This document shows positions 46,228 through 56,700 of a DNA stretch of 64,000 nt, piece by piece. Source of the DNA: Schizochytrium sp. CCTCC M209059. Lineage: Eukaryota > Sar > Bigyra > Thraustochytrida > Thraustochytriidae. Location of the stretch: contig KN805374.1 of assembly GCA_000818945.1 (NCBI GenBank), positions 1,004,848 through 1,068,847 on the forward strand. Direction: 5' to 3'. How positions within the stretch are numbered: position 1 is the stretch's first letter; every line of letters starts with the position of its first letter. Made by a program: the position numbers and the translations under genes. The notes under the pieces were generated by a model that made no database searches, had not been told where the DNA came from, and saw only the letters and a list, made by a program, of their open reading frames with translations.

Positions 46228-48510
46228 ATGGACCACACGTACGTACGTCTGGAGGAAGCCAAGGCGGAGGCGCATCCAACGCAACAACAGCCTCTTTCAT
46301 GGCGTCGGCGGGGCAGGCAGCTGGGCCTCACGAGCCTCGCGGCGGTCTGTGTGACTGCGATCACGATCTTCTTCTGCGGAGCTTGCCCAGAGGGCCTGCA
46401 GCGCCTGGTCCTTGCCAAGGATGCCCCGGTGGCTTTCCAGCCGCCGACCATCCCGTTGCTGATGCTCGATCCATACTTTCAGGTGCACATGATGGCGGAA
46501 AAAGCCACAGACGACGTGACGCGAGGATGGTACAGCAATATGCGAGAGATGCAGGGTATGATCCGCGTTGATGGGACTTCATACCGCTTTCTCGGCGCCT
46601 GCACTGTAAATAGCGATGATTGCCCTGCACCCATGGAGCAAGTGAGCGTCGACATCGGGACCGTGCGCACCGACTTTGTCTTTCACGACCCGCAAGGACG
46701 CATTGAGCTGCGCATCACGTACATGGGAACGCCCTACACGGATGACGAGGAGCTTTTCGCGCGCCCGGTGGGCTACGTCGTACATGATGTTGAGAGTCTT
46801 GATGGCAACGACCACGATGTGCAGCTTTACCTCGACGCCTCGGCCGAACACGCCACTTTTGAAGCTGATGATGTGGTCGAGTGGGACGGCTGGGAGCAAT
46901 CTGGACTCAAGGGCATCCGTGTAGGCACTGTTGCGCAGCAGTTTCTCCATCGCCACGGCGACAAGGTCAATTTGGACTGGGGCTTCCTTCACCTGGCTGC
47001 GCAGCCGAGCGCAGTGGACTCGGAACACAAGGACGCCGAGGGAACCCATCAGCCGCTGACCATCGTGCGGGGTGGAGGCGCCTTGGACAACCGCGCAGAC
47101 TTTATCTCTACCGGACACGTGTCTCGCACGCCGGACCAGGGCAACCCACGTCCATGTGGAGAGGGCGCCGAAGAGGACAAGACGATCATTTCGGTGAGCC
47201 AGGATATGCAAACGGTGAACGAAGCAAAGCGTCACGTTGTTCTTGTTGCGTACGATGATGTCTACGCGGTAAAGTATTACGGACAGAAGCTCAAGGGGTT
47301 CTGGCGCGAAAAATACAACTCGATCCAGGAGGCCATGGGCGACGCCATCAAGGAAACGGATGCGATGATGGCCAAGGGCGCCGCGCATGACGCATCCGAG
47401 GTCGAAAAGCTCACCAAGGCGGGCGGTGCCGAGTACGCGGCGGTGACGCGCATTGCTTACCGTCAGACGATGGCAGCGCTCAAGCTCGTGTGGAACGAGG
47501 ACCTCGGCACCACCTGGATGTTCCTCAAGGAGATTAGCACGAATGGCGACATGAACACCGTCGACGTGGTGTATCCGGCAAGCCCGGCGCTTCTTTACCA
47601 TAACCCAATGCTCTTGCAAAAGCTGCTCGTGCCGATGCTCAGCTTTGCCAACAATGAAACCTCCATGGAGTACAGCAAACCCTTTTCACCGCACGAACTT
47701 GGCGTATACCCTGTGGCTGACCACGGCACCAAGGCGCAAGAGCCCATGCCCATGGAAAATACAGGCAACATGTTTTTCATGATTCTCGCCATTCTCCAGC
47801 GCTCGCAAGATCATGCCTGGGTCAAGCCGTACTATCCAATGTTGAAATCCTGGGCAGATTACCTTAATTCCACGCTTCCGTTTCCAGAGCATCAGCTCTG
47901 CACAGACGACTTCCGAGGACCCCTTGGAAACAACACGAATCTCGCTGCAAAGGGCATCGTCGCTCTTGAGGCCTTTGCGGAGATTTGCCACACTCTCGAT
48001 CGCGAGGATTGCGCGGCATACTCGACGGCGGCCGTTCATCATGCCGAGGTTTGGACTGCTCTCGCCCGCGAGACGGTCCCGATGCCGCACACTCGTCTTG
48101 CCTATGGCGACGAAGGCTCGTTCAGCATCGTGTACAACCTTCTCTGGCAGCGTTTGCTGCAACTCGGGACCAAGCCATTCGCGAATTATGACGATCTCGC
48201 TGCTGAGGAGGTTCGCTTTTATCTGAGCATTTCGAACGCATATGGCACCCCCATGGACTCGCGCGACCACATGGTCAAGACGGACTGGCTTTCTTGGGCG
48301 GCGGCGATGGCTGAGGAAAAGGCGGACTTTGAGCGTCTCTTCCATGGCATTTTCCGCTTCTTCAATGAGAGCACCGTGCGAGTCCCGCTGTCGGATTTTT
48401 ACAATACTGTGACGGCGGGGCCCATCTTGCATGGCTTTCGCGACCGGCCTGTTATTGGTGCATTGTATGCGAAAATGCTGCTGCACTCCACGGAAGGCGA
48501 GGCGAAGTAA
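46228..48510 (+). CDS. Glutaminase A-like membrane-anchored protein
   Basis: 760 aa, resembling the fungal/bacterial GtaA family (DUF5127, DUF4965 and DUF1793 regions in order). One hydrophobic helix at about 32-51, after a basic RRRGR segment, is a signal anchor, so the bulk is extracellular or lumenal. Recognisable blocks: PPTIPLLMLDPYFQVH, RVDGTSYRFLGAC, HDVQLYLDAS, then YRQTMAALKLVWNE, YPASPALLYHNPMLL, ENTGNMFFMILAI and, near the C-terminus, SRDHMVKTDWLSWAAAMA. The family is reported to hydrolyse glutamine outside the cell in fungi, but the fold is glycosidase-like and function is poorly tested. I start at the first ATG (46228); the frame is open upstream only with a non-ATG codon. Confidence 0.92.
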   Translation: MDHTYVRLEEAKAEAHPTQQQPLSWRRRGRQLGLTSLAAVCVTAITIFFCGACPEGLQRLVLAKDAPVAFQPPTIPLLMLDPYFQVHMMAEKATDDVTRGWYSNMREMQGMIRVDGTSYRFLGACTVNSDDCPAPMEQVSVDIGTVRTDFVFHDPQGRIELRITYMGTPYTDDEELFARPVGYVVHDVESLDGNDHDVQLYLDASAEHATFEADDVVEWDGWEQSGLKGIRVGTVAQQFLHRHGDKVNLDWGFLHLAAQPSAVDSEHKDAEGTHQPLTIVRGGGALDNRADFISTGHVSRTPDQGNPRPCGEGAEEDKTIISVSQDMQTVNEAKRHVVLVAYDDVYAVKYYGQKLKGFWREKYNSIQEAMGDAIKETDAMMAKGAAHDASEVEKLTKAGGAEYAAVTRIAYRQTMAALKLVWNEDLGTTWMFLKEISTNGDMNTVDVVYPASPALLYHNPMLLQKLLVPMLSFANNETSMEYSKPFSPHELGVYPVADHGTKAQEPMPMENTGNMFFMILAILQRSQDHAWVKPYYPMLKSWADYLNSTLPFPEHQLCTDDFRGPLGNNTNLAAKGIVALEAFAEICHTLDREDCAAYSTAAVHHAEVWTALARETVPMPHTRLAYGDEGSFSIVYNLLWQRLLQLGTKPFANYDDLAAEEVRFYLSISNAYGTPMDSRDHMVKTDWLSWAAAMAEEKADFERLFHGIFRFFNESTVRVPLSDFYNTVTAGPILHGFRDRPVIGALYAKMLLHSTEGEAK

Positions 48511-48836
48511 GAGAGAAAAGGGCACAATTCCCCATCCCTCTCTTTCTTTTCTCTCTATTTTGCCTGGAGAAGCCGAGTCGGTGATTCAAGCTTTTGAGAA
48601 TGATAGAATGTCAGGATCCTTTATATTTCTTTTAGCTTTTTGCGAGATCTTGAAAACTAGCTCGTGGTCTGCGACAGACTCGAAACAGGCTTGTGAGTCC
48701 TCCCTGTCTGAGTGCCAAACACGACTCCTTTATCCCTGACAGCACACCTCACATGCGCGCGCCCACCACAATGCTTGCTTGTTTTCTCCCTTTCAAGAGA
48801 AGAGCAAGCGAAGCATAGTACTGCATACAACCTCAA
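48511..48836. other. Convergent spacer after glutaminase-like gene
   Basis: 3' sequence of two genes, with a TCTTTCTTTTCTCTC-type pyrimidine run just after the stop. No gene seen. Confidence 0.55.
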
Positions 48837-49754
48837 TCAGGCTGCAAGATGTCTATTTGTGGCTTGATTTGCAAGAATCTTACGAAGAACCGTGGGCTCT
48901 CGAACAAGCTCGCCATCGCGCCCAAGCTGAGTGCGGGACCGCGCTGGTTTTGGACTGAAGAAGATGAGATCGTTCGAGTGCTCGGCCTGTTTGCCAACAA
49001 GCTCACATCCCTTTGCGTCAGGCTTTTCGGCATTGGATGCACGATCGGGCGGCGGCACACTAAAGGGATCAAAGCAAGACAGTGAAGGCCGTCGGATGGA
49101 GAATGCGCGCCGCGCTTCTACATCGTCGAGCAGAGGCTCGGATGGTAGTCCCTGCCAGCTCGCACGTCGATTCAGGTTGTCTTCACTTGTGTCCAGAGCC
49201 CATGATCCGCTCGTGTCATTTTCGTGGTGTACGCACGAGTTCGGCAGTGAAACGTGAGTGCTCTGTCCAGTGATTTTTGTATTCGTAGATGTCGCGTTAC
49301 AGGTGGTTGTCATCTGTAGGTGCATTTCGAGAGACTCAAGACGTGCAAGCGTTTGCACGCGGGCAAAGACGAGACTTTTGAGCAGATCCCGGGCATTTGG
49401 ACTCTGAAGGAGTGTCGGGAGCGGTTGCGGGAGAGTCTGGCTCTGTGCGAGTTCGCAGAGACATGTCAGTGCTTCTTCGGCCGGACCATTGCCTGCAGCG
49501 CTACTCAGGAGAGTAGACACCATGTCAGGGCCAAGTGCTTGGGCAAGGAAGCGTAAGACGGGATCTCGCGTGCACGATGCGGCAAACCAGACGAGGTCCA
49601 TCCTCGAGAGCAGAGGCGGGGCGGCAAGGCCGCCCGCGCGCACGCACGCACAAAAGCTAATCTCCGGCGCGCGCGCGGAGCCCGCGATGGTAGAAATTAA
49701 TAGCGCCGCCCACGACCTCGCGCGGAGCGAGATGGTAGACTGCCAGATTGACAT
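48837..49754 (-). CDS. Hypothetical protein
   Basis: 305 aa, not recognised. It starts with the ATG at 49754. The N-terminal half is helical with Leu/Ala-rich stretches (about 50-150). The C-terminal half is polar, Ser/Pro-rich and probably disordered, ending in a helical segment (REPTVLRKILANQA). Met52 (MDLVWF) is an alternative start. No membrane segment, signal peptide or motif is visible. It is convergent with the glutaminase-like gene, like most pairs in this window, which supports it modestly. Confidence 0.5.
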   Translation of the reverse strand: MSIWQSTISLRARSWAALLISTIAGSARAPEISFCACVRAGGLAAPPLLSRMDLVWFAASCTRDPVLRFLAQALGPDMVSTLLSSAAGNGPAEEALTCLCELAQSQTLPQPLPTLLQSPNARDLLKSLVFARVQTLARLESLEMHLQMTTTCNATSTNTKITGQSTHVSLPNSCVHHENDTSGSWALDTSEDNLNRRASWQGLPSEPLLDDVEARRAFSIRRPSLSCFDPFSVPPPDRASNAEKPDAKGCELVGKQAEHSNDLIFFSPKPARSRTQLGRDGELVREPTVLRKILANQATNRHLAA

Positions 49755-49784
49755 GATTGTCGGTCGAATGACGAGGCCTGATCA

Positions 49785-49860
49785 GCTACGCGAATAGCTA
49801 CGCGAATAGCTACGCGAATAGCTACGCGAATAGCTACGCGAATAGCTACGCGAATAGCTA
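49785..49860. repeat. 12-bp tandem repeat, about six copies
   Basis: Near-perfect copies of GCTACGCGAATA, starting 30 bp upstream of the minus-strand ATG at 49754, so in the promoter or leader of the hypothetical gene. Confidence 0.95.
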
Positions 49861-50660
49861 AGCAAGTCTTGGGGCATTCTTCGGGTTAGCCAGGCGCGCC
49901 CCGGATGTACCCCGTCGAGAGGGTTCGCTCGTCATTCATGCAGCAAATGGCTCGATGCAGGGAAGGCATCCTCGATTCGGGGCACTCGGTGCCCCAGCGT
50001 GACGGTGGGCTGGCCGCCTCACGCGCTCACTATGGCGACCGAGGTGAGGCTCGCGTGACCTGACAAGAGTCCCAGTAGCAAGGTAAAAGCCTCAGCGGGT
50101 TCTGCCGCGCAAGCAAGCAAGCAACGCTGTGTTTTGGTTGGGGGTCTACACGCCAATCGTTTTGCTTCTATGGGGGACATGCCCCACGTCTCGCTTGTCT
50201 TGGCTGTTTTTCTTTGCGGCCGCGTGGATGTTTACCTGCCTGCCTGCCTTTTACGCATCCTTGTCCTTGTACGTGAGTGCGTACGTACGTACGTGTCAGC
50301 CTGCCTGCCTGCCTGCCTTGTGCCCACGTTTCGTGTCTGCGAAGACGGACAGTTGACTTTACTTTTCTTCGATGAGTCTCCAAAGTCCCCTTGAGACTTG
50401 TAGTGGAAAACTTAGGACGCAGCGCAGGTCCGCACCGCCCGCCTTCGTCCGCCCGCCCCTGCCTGAAAGCCTAGCAACGCCGAGGAAGTCTTGCAGTGGG
50501 CAGCAGCGGCATCTTTGGGTTCTTTCTTGTCAGTGCGTAAAGCTAGCGACCGGTGATCGGGTCGATTTGGTTGAGGCCGCATTAGGCCGCATGGCGCATT
50601 TCTACTTGCAGCGCGCTGGTACCACCGCCAGCCGGTGTTGCACATGCATGAGCGTGTGTC

Positions 50661-50668
50661 TAGGCCTA
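50661..50668. promoter_or_regulatory. TAGGCCTA palindrome
   Basis: Copy of the recurrent palindrome, about 0.9 kb upstream of the hypothetical gene at 49754. Confidence 0.35.
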
Positions 50669-50988
50669 CTACCGGCAGAGATCGACTCCTTGGGATCGCG
50701 GACGTAGGTAGTACCTGTCAAAAAGAGACTCAAGAGTCACATTCGAGGTCCTAATTAAAAAGTCGAACATCTCAACTTCGAGATCGATTGCGGCGATCGA
50801 TGCTCCGAGTTTTGGAGGATTCGTCGCTCGCAGTCGCGTGCAGCCACCAAGGATTTCAGAGTCATCGGCGGGAGTCGCCCGCACTACGAGCACAAGCAAC
50901 CTTGGCGACGCGAGCTCTCGTTCCGCTCTTGCGAGCTTTTCCCCATTCACCGCATATATCACGTTATTCAGCCCCCGGTGCCTGCACG

Positions 50989-50990
<2 letters not shown>

Positions 50991-51019
<29 letters not shown>
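50991..51019. repeat. (CTG)n microsatellite
   Basis: About nine CTG units; it creates a poly-Ser reading frame on the minus strand. Confidence 0.9.
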
Positions 51020-51020
<1 letters not shown>

Positions 51021-52235
51021 GCTGCTGCACTCACTGGACGTGACGCGCAGCAGGCTGTCGTCACAGAAGCTTGCTTCTGTCAAGATCTCTCGCTTCGCAC
51101 GTGGCGATCCGTCAAGAATCTCTCTCTGTTCGCCCGGCATGCGGCGCGAGCGAGAACGAGAATGCTGACCTGAGATTGGCCGGGGAGCCCGGGAGGAGTC
51201 AAGGCGAGGCAAAGGAGGGCAAGGCAAGGCAACTTAAACGCAAGACATTTTGGAATGTAAAATGAAAAGGTTGGAGCGAGCAGCCTGGACGAGTCGGGAT
51301 CGAGGCATCTCGGGCACGCACCCTCCTCGCCGCGAAGTGTCTGTGGAGGATCGATCGACCGCTCCGCCGCTCCGAACAACCTTTTTCTGCGCGTCTTCAA
51401 GCTGCCGATTGAGCATGCACTCATGCACTCATGAGCCTCGCCGATCACGAGTGTCGCATCGCGTGGCGTTGTGTTGCGTTGCGTTGCGTCGCATCGAGTC
51501 GCGTCTTGCCGAGTCCTGGCGCCGCTGCGCCGGCAGCGACAGCGCGTATCGCTTGCGAGATCTGCAAGGCGGCGTGCGGCAAGGTGTGCGTGCACGTGCT
51601 GCACGTCTGTGGCTCTTGTTAGCTGCTCCGTCGCACCGAGCGTGCTGCGAGCACTCCCGCTCTCGACGATCGATCGATCGAACGAACGAACGAACGAACG
51701 ACCGTCTGCGTGCCGTGACGATTCCCCGCGCGCTCAACGTACCTTCTCAAGCTAGCGGCGGCAGCGGTGCGCAAGGCCGGCAGCCTCGCAGCCACGCCGC
51801 CGGGCTCGCCGGCCAGGCTGCGCAAAGCGGCCTCCGCCCGTGCCGTGAAGAGTGTGCGCGTCCTCCCACCCTTTCCACTATCTTCCTTTCCCCTTTCAAC
51901 TTCTTTCTTTCGTTCTTTCTGTCCTTTGTTTTTCTGGAGGTGCTGTTTTTTTCTTCGCCAGCCCGTCGACACAAGGGCGCCGTCGACACAAGGGCGGGCG
52001 GTCGACGGCCAGCCGTGAGCAGTCGGCCGCGCCGCGAGCGGCGACCAGCAGACGGATGTCGGCGTCGCGCAGGGCGGGCCGGCACGGGTCGAAGTCGCAC
52101 GTGCGTTGCCTGGATGCTCGCTGCAGGTGCAGGCTCATCGAGCGTCTGCCGGCCAGTGGAGGATTTTCTGAATGAATGAACAAAGCGAAGCGACGAGGGA
52201 GACGCCCGGTTTTTGCTTACTGATAGTTCGCAGAT

Positions 52236-52259
52236 ATTCATTCATTCATTCATTCATTC
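52236..52259. repeat. (ATTC)6 microsatellite
   Basis: Six tandem ATTC units in the gene-poor interval. Confidence 0.9.
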
Positions 52260-53466
52260 GTCCATCAGGGCCGGCCACGCTGGCTGAGAGTGGTGCTAAT
52301 GCGGCGCGCCGCGGCGCAACGCATCGCAACGCAACAGAACGCAGGAAACGTCAAGGCCACGGCACGTCTTGAGCGATTGTCGGTAGTGGCGACAGGGAGG
52401 CAGGACAAGTATAAGAAGCCTTGGATCGATGGCCAAGATAAAGGCAAGCGTGGCAAGCGACATGACGGCCTCCGCATCGGGGCCTGGTTCTCCTGCGGTC
52501 GGTCGGGCGGTCGATCGGTCGGTTGGCCCTCCTACGCAAAACGGCTCCAAGGTGCGGTCCCCGGCATTACTGTCTGGCTGGCAGCCTGGTCTTTGATGTT
52601 ATGATGAATGAACGCACGCAGCCTATAAAATACTTCCTTGCTCGTCCTCTGCATATACAACATAACAACGCACCCTTTGAATTAACTTGCAAGCGAGCTA
52701 TCCAGCTGCAAGCAGGCCGCAGCCGCCAGCCGCTCGGTCACGTAGCCGAGCGTGATGCCTCGAAGACTTCCTTGCTCGGCGATGCCCGAAACGCAGGGCA
52801 ACGCGGCCCGAGCAAGGCCCGCTTGCAGTATGACTTTGCCTGTGTATCGTCTGCCTTTTGCTGCACCTCGGCCGGGTAGAAACAGCTAGTTCCGAGTCCG
52901 GTTTCGCGTGTCCGGCTCTGCACCCGTCCTGCGGCGCGAGCAGCGTGTGCCGTGGCCCTGCGCAACCCACGCAACCCAGGCCACGATTACTTACCTTTCC
53001 CTCTGCGCCCGTCCCTTCCTTGAGCGAGTCTCATTTCCACGCCCGCAGCACGAAACGGAGCTAGCTGGCCGCTCTGCCATCGGTCACTCGCTCGCTCGGT
53101 CCTTCGCTCCCTCGTGTTGCCTGCGTTGCCTGCGTTGCTGCTGCTTGCATTTAGAGCTGGCTGGATGCTATGGACGATCGAGCCTGTTCGTCTCGCGCTG
53201 CGTGCCATGCTCGTAGGGCAAGCGTTTCTTGCAGCTGGTTGCCCGCGACTCGGTCTGCAGCTGCGGCAAGAGGGGGGGAAAGGAGACATATGGGCGCCAG
53301 GCAGTCAGCCTCTTGGTCAAAAAGGGATTCATGTATTCGCTCTCGGGATTCATTCATCCTCTCGGACACGGAGGGCCTTCCCATGCCGGCATGGGACCAC
53401 GCGCCCCGGAGCGAGCGAGCATGTGCACACAGGTAGCTTCGCTCGCCAAGAGGCAGAACTCACACC

Positions 53467-53467
<1 letters not shown>

Positions 53468-53501
<34 letters not shown>

Positions 53502-53502
53502 T
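53468..53502. repeat. (GTGC)n microsatellite
   Basis: About eight to nine GTGC units, the same tetramer as at 1823-1852. Confidence 0.9.
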
Positions 53503-55931
53503 TGCGTACGTGCTTGCGTCCGCACGAAGCAGCTAGCTGCTGGCGGAGGCTGGCCGGCCTCGGCGCGTCTCTCCTTTCTCTCCCGTCTCCGTCTCTCTCG
53601 CCCCGACCACAAAAAGAAAAGAGAGAGTGCTTCCTACAGCGACTGCCAGCCAGGCGCCGGGTCTTGAGATTGCGTTTCTGGCCGCAAATTCTTCTCGCTG
53701 CCCGGAGGAAGAAGGAGAAGCTGCTGGAAGGCCCGCCGGTCCAGTAAGGACTCTGCTTCCAAGACACGGACGGGGCGGCGCAAGGCCGAGACCAGGACCG
53801 GGGCCGAGGCTGGCGACGCGCACAGCGACGGCGGCAGCCGGGACAGGGGTGGCTGCGCCGTTCGCGCCCAGCGGTGGACGCGGAGAAGGGCAGCTTCCCT
53901 GCTGCGGCTGGCTGAGAGCGAATACTAATAGATAGATGCTGGGCCGGCACTGGCGCGTCCCAAGCGGTGCCTCCGCTCCGCGGCTTGGCGGGCCGCTCAG
54001 ATCTGCGACCTCACCACGATTTCTTAAGTATGAAGAAATGGAGACTTGGGGAGGATTTTTTAGAAATTCCAAAGGCGAGAACTTTTATAGGCTGAAGGGT
54101 TCAACACAAACCCCGCATGGCGTGCTCGCGCGAGAAGCAGCGGCCGCGCGACCCCTTGTCGGAGGCATCCAAGGCGCTGTAGCTGGCTACTGCTGCTACT
54201 GCTGCTGCTCGCGTTGTACAATAATCAGCGAGCAGCAGGCAGCAGGCCATGCGAGCAACCAATCCAGTCTGTCGAGCGTCTTTGCTTGTTTCACCCGGGT
54301 CCCTGACCGTTCAAATTCCAAGTCCTATGGTGCGGGGCCCGACTGCGGGAACGCCCCAAAAGTCTCTCCTGTCTTCCTTGACAGTGAATCTACGAGGAGC
54401 AGCACCTCCGGCTCCGCTCCGTCCCCGCTCCCGTCTGGACGATTTCACTCATGATAGACAGGTTGCTCAAGTTGCTATGGGTTGCGCTATTATTGCAAGT
54501 CTTGGTTAGCGACGGTGTTCGACTGGCAATTTCGCCTGGCCTGCTGACTGACTGGCTGGCTTCGAAAATCCACTTTAGCTTGATCCCTCTGGGGCGGGTC
54601 TACAGCTCGTGTCGCTTCGTGGTGACCAGGACGCTTCACCACTTGTCCAGAGTCCAGAGGCACTGCGACGCTTTCTTGGCTGCTCATGAATCGAGAATGG
54701 AGGAAGGGAATGAAGCTTGGAAATGCGCCAGTCAGGAGTAGGCGCGTTGCTTGACAGTGAAGCGGGACAAGCTTGCACAGCTCGTGAAGTGGGACGAGCA
54801 TTGCACAGCTCGTATCAATGAAGAAGAAGAAGAAGCTTGCCTGCCTCTGCCGATCTGTCTGACTTTTTAGAAAACAGGCATGCATTCGAATAAGCGATGC
54901 GTTGCTGCCAAGCGTGTCTTCCTTCCTTCTTCCTTTCTTTATTTTTTCTTGATCTCTTGCTTGCTTGTCTGCTTGCTTTGCTTCCCCTTGTCTCTTTTCT
55001 CAGACTAGCCAAAGCGCGGATGCTGCCGCTGCTGCTGCAGCCTGCCACCGCTTCCGTCTCGCACCACCACGCATGGCTCGCTCGCTCGCTCAGAAGCAGC
55101 GCGTGCCTTTCGCTTCGCGCGTGGGGTTGAGACGCGACGGGTTGATCAATTTCCGAGCGGCACGACTTGCACGCGCTTAATGAAATGAATGTGACGTTGC
55201 GCCCACCTTCGCCGAATCGCTCCAGCTTCTGCTGCAAGCATTGCTGCACTGGGAGCCGCAACACGCGCGTGCCTGTCTGGACGACCGATTCGCTTCTCTG
55301 CAAAGGAAGGATCACTCATCGGATCATTCATTTCGCTCCTCCCTGTAGCAGAAGCCCAGCAGCTGCAGCAGGATAACTTGCTTCCATGGCGTGTGTAGAC
55401 AGGCTGGCCTAGCCTGCGCGTGCATGTTCGCGCACGCAGCGCAGCGAGCTAGCCTGCTTGCCTGCAGTGATGCGAGCGGTCGCCCTTGCTCTCCCTCCCT
55501 CCCTCCATCCCTCCATCCACCCGCTCATCGACGCATGCATCCATTTCTGCCATCCATTCGTCCATGCATCCATTCACCGCGAGGCACCCGCCGCGGCCTG
55601 CGCCCGCGTCAAGTTGTGCGCGCTGCTGCGGCCCGGCCCGAGTGACTGCCGGGCGTTCCTGGCCGTACCTTCAAGGCCGGAGCGCGCCGCGCCGCGGGGC
55701 AGGAGCTGCAGCGCGGGTGGAAAGATTTCGGGATTCTCGGCACGTGTCGAAATGGTCTTCTCCTCGCTCTGCCGCTAGCAGGTCGCCGGTGCGTGCCCAG
55801 CAGGCAGTAGGGTACGTAGCTCGCTATGGCTCCTCGGAGCGAGCGGGCGAACGGCCAAGCGTCCGCACGTGCGCCGCGCCGCGTGCACGCGCCGGGCTTG
55901 CTCGCTTGCCTTCTTTCGCGCGCACGCGGCT

Positions 55932-55932
55932 G

Positions 55933-55964
<32 letters not shown>

Positions 55965-55965
55965 C
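55932..55965. repeat. (GGCA)n microsatellite
   Basis: About eight GGCA units in the gene-poor interval. Confidence 0.9.
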
Positions 55966-56700
55966 CGCGGAGACAGTCGCGCCTGGCGTGCACGTTGAAA
56001 GAAAGAGGGCGTGGGATGAAAGCGGGAGGCATGAGATGAATCGTTGCAGTGAACGCGCACCGCGCGGGAGGAGAAGGAGTGGACGAAAGCAAAAAAGAAA
56101 AGAAAAAAGGAAAGAAGAAGAAAAAGAAAAAGTGAAAGCGTCCCCCCTCCTACCCGGAGCACCCGCAGTTGATCTCAGAGGGAGGGGGCTGAGAGGGAGC
56201 GGCGCGGGAGGCGGCCGGAACGTGGACACGAGAATTACCGCAACACACGCGGCTTTGCGGAAGCAAGCGGCACGCGCGTGCAGCGGAGCAGACCAGAGCA
56301 GAGAGCACGAGCCCGAGCAAGCGGTGGCGGCGGAAGGCAGAACAGCAGGGAGACCTTCCGACCAGCACGGCCGCGCGCCCACCCGCCGGCCGTGAGCGAT
56401 CCGAGCCGATCCGGACGAGCGAGCACTCGCCCGCTCGCCCGGGACGGAAGACCAGACCAGACCAAACCAAACCAGACCGGAACAGAACAGACCCGACCGA
56501 CTGCCACTGCCCGCTGGCAGTCCATTCCCATCCATTCCCCCCGCCCTCCCTGCTCCAATTTCCTAACCTGAGCTTGCTTGCTCGCTTGCGCGCTTGCTCG
56601 CGGTGAGCAAAGCAAGCGGCCAGCCAGGCAGCCAGCAAACAGCCAAGCAGGCAAGGGAGGCACGAGGCAGGCGAGTAAGCCCCCCTCCGCCCAGGAAAGC

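Larger units (their letters stand above)
49755..56700. other. Gene-poor, repeat-rich 7-kb interval
   Basis: The longest stretch without a gene I can support. It holds the 12-bp array, a hairpin with a 6-bp stem and GC-rich base (GGGGCA/TGCCCC, 49979-49995), a TAGGCCTA (50661-50668), and ATTC, GTGC, GGCA and CTG microsatellites. Short frames at 50669-51064 (minus) and 54451-54741 (plus, a possible signal peptide at its ATG) are not convincing. No transposase, reverse transcriptase or long terminal repeat is visible. The last 500 bp are the promoter and leader of the first class C receptor. Confidence 0.5.

Noticed and set aside
49785..49860. 12-bp array considered as a CRISPR-like or origin iteron array
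   Set aside because: Units are directly adjacent without spacers and the DNA is eukaryotic; it is a simple minisatellite.
50669..51064. Minus-strand frame with poly-Ser and a protein-like second half
   Set aside because: The start rests on a CTG repeat and no homology is recognisable; kept as an uncertain item only.
54290..54330. T-loop-like GTTCAAATTCC sequence suggesting a tRNA
   Set aside because: Flanking bases do not pair to form a T arm or acceptor stem.
54451..54741. Small ATG frame with a signal-peptide-like start
   Set aside because: 96 codons, one hydrophobic stretch and no other support in a repeat-rich region.
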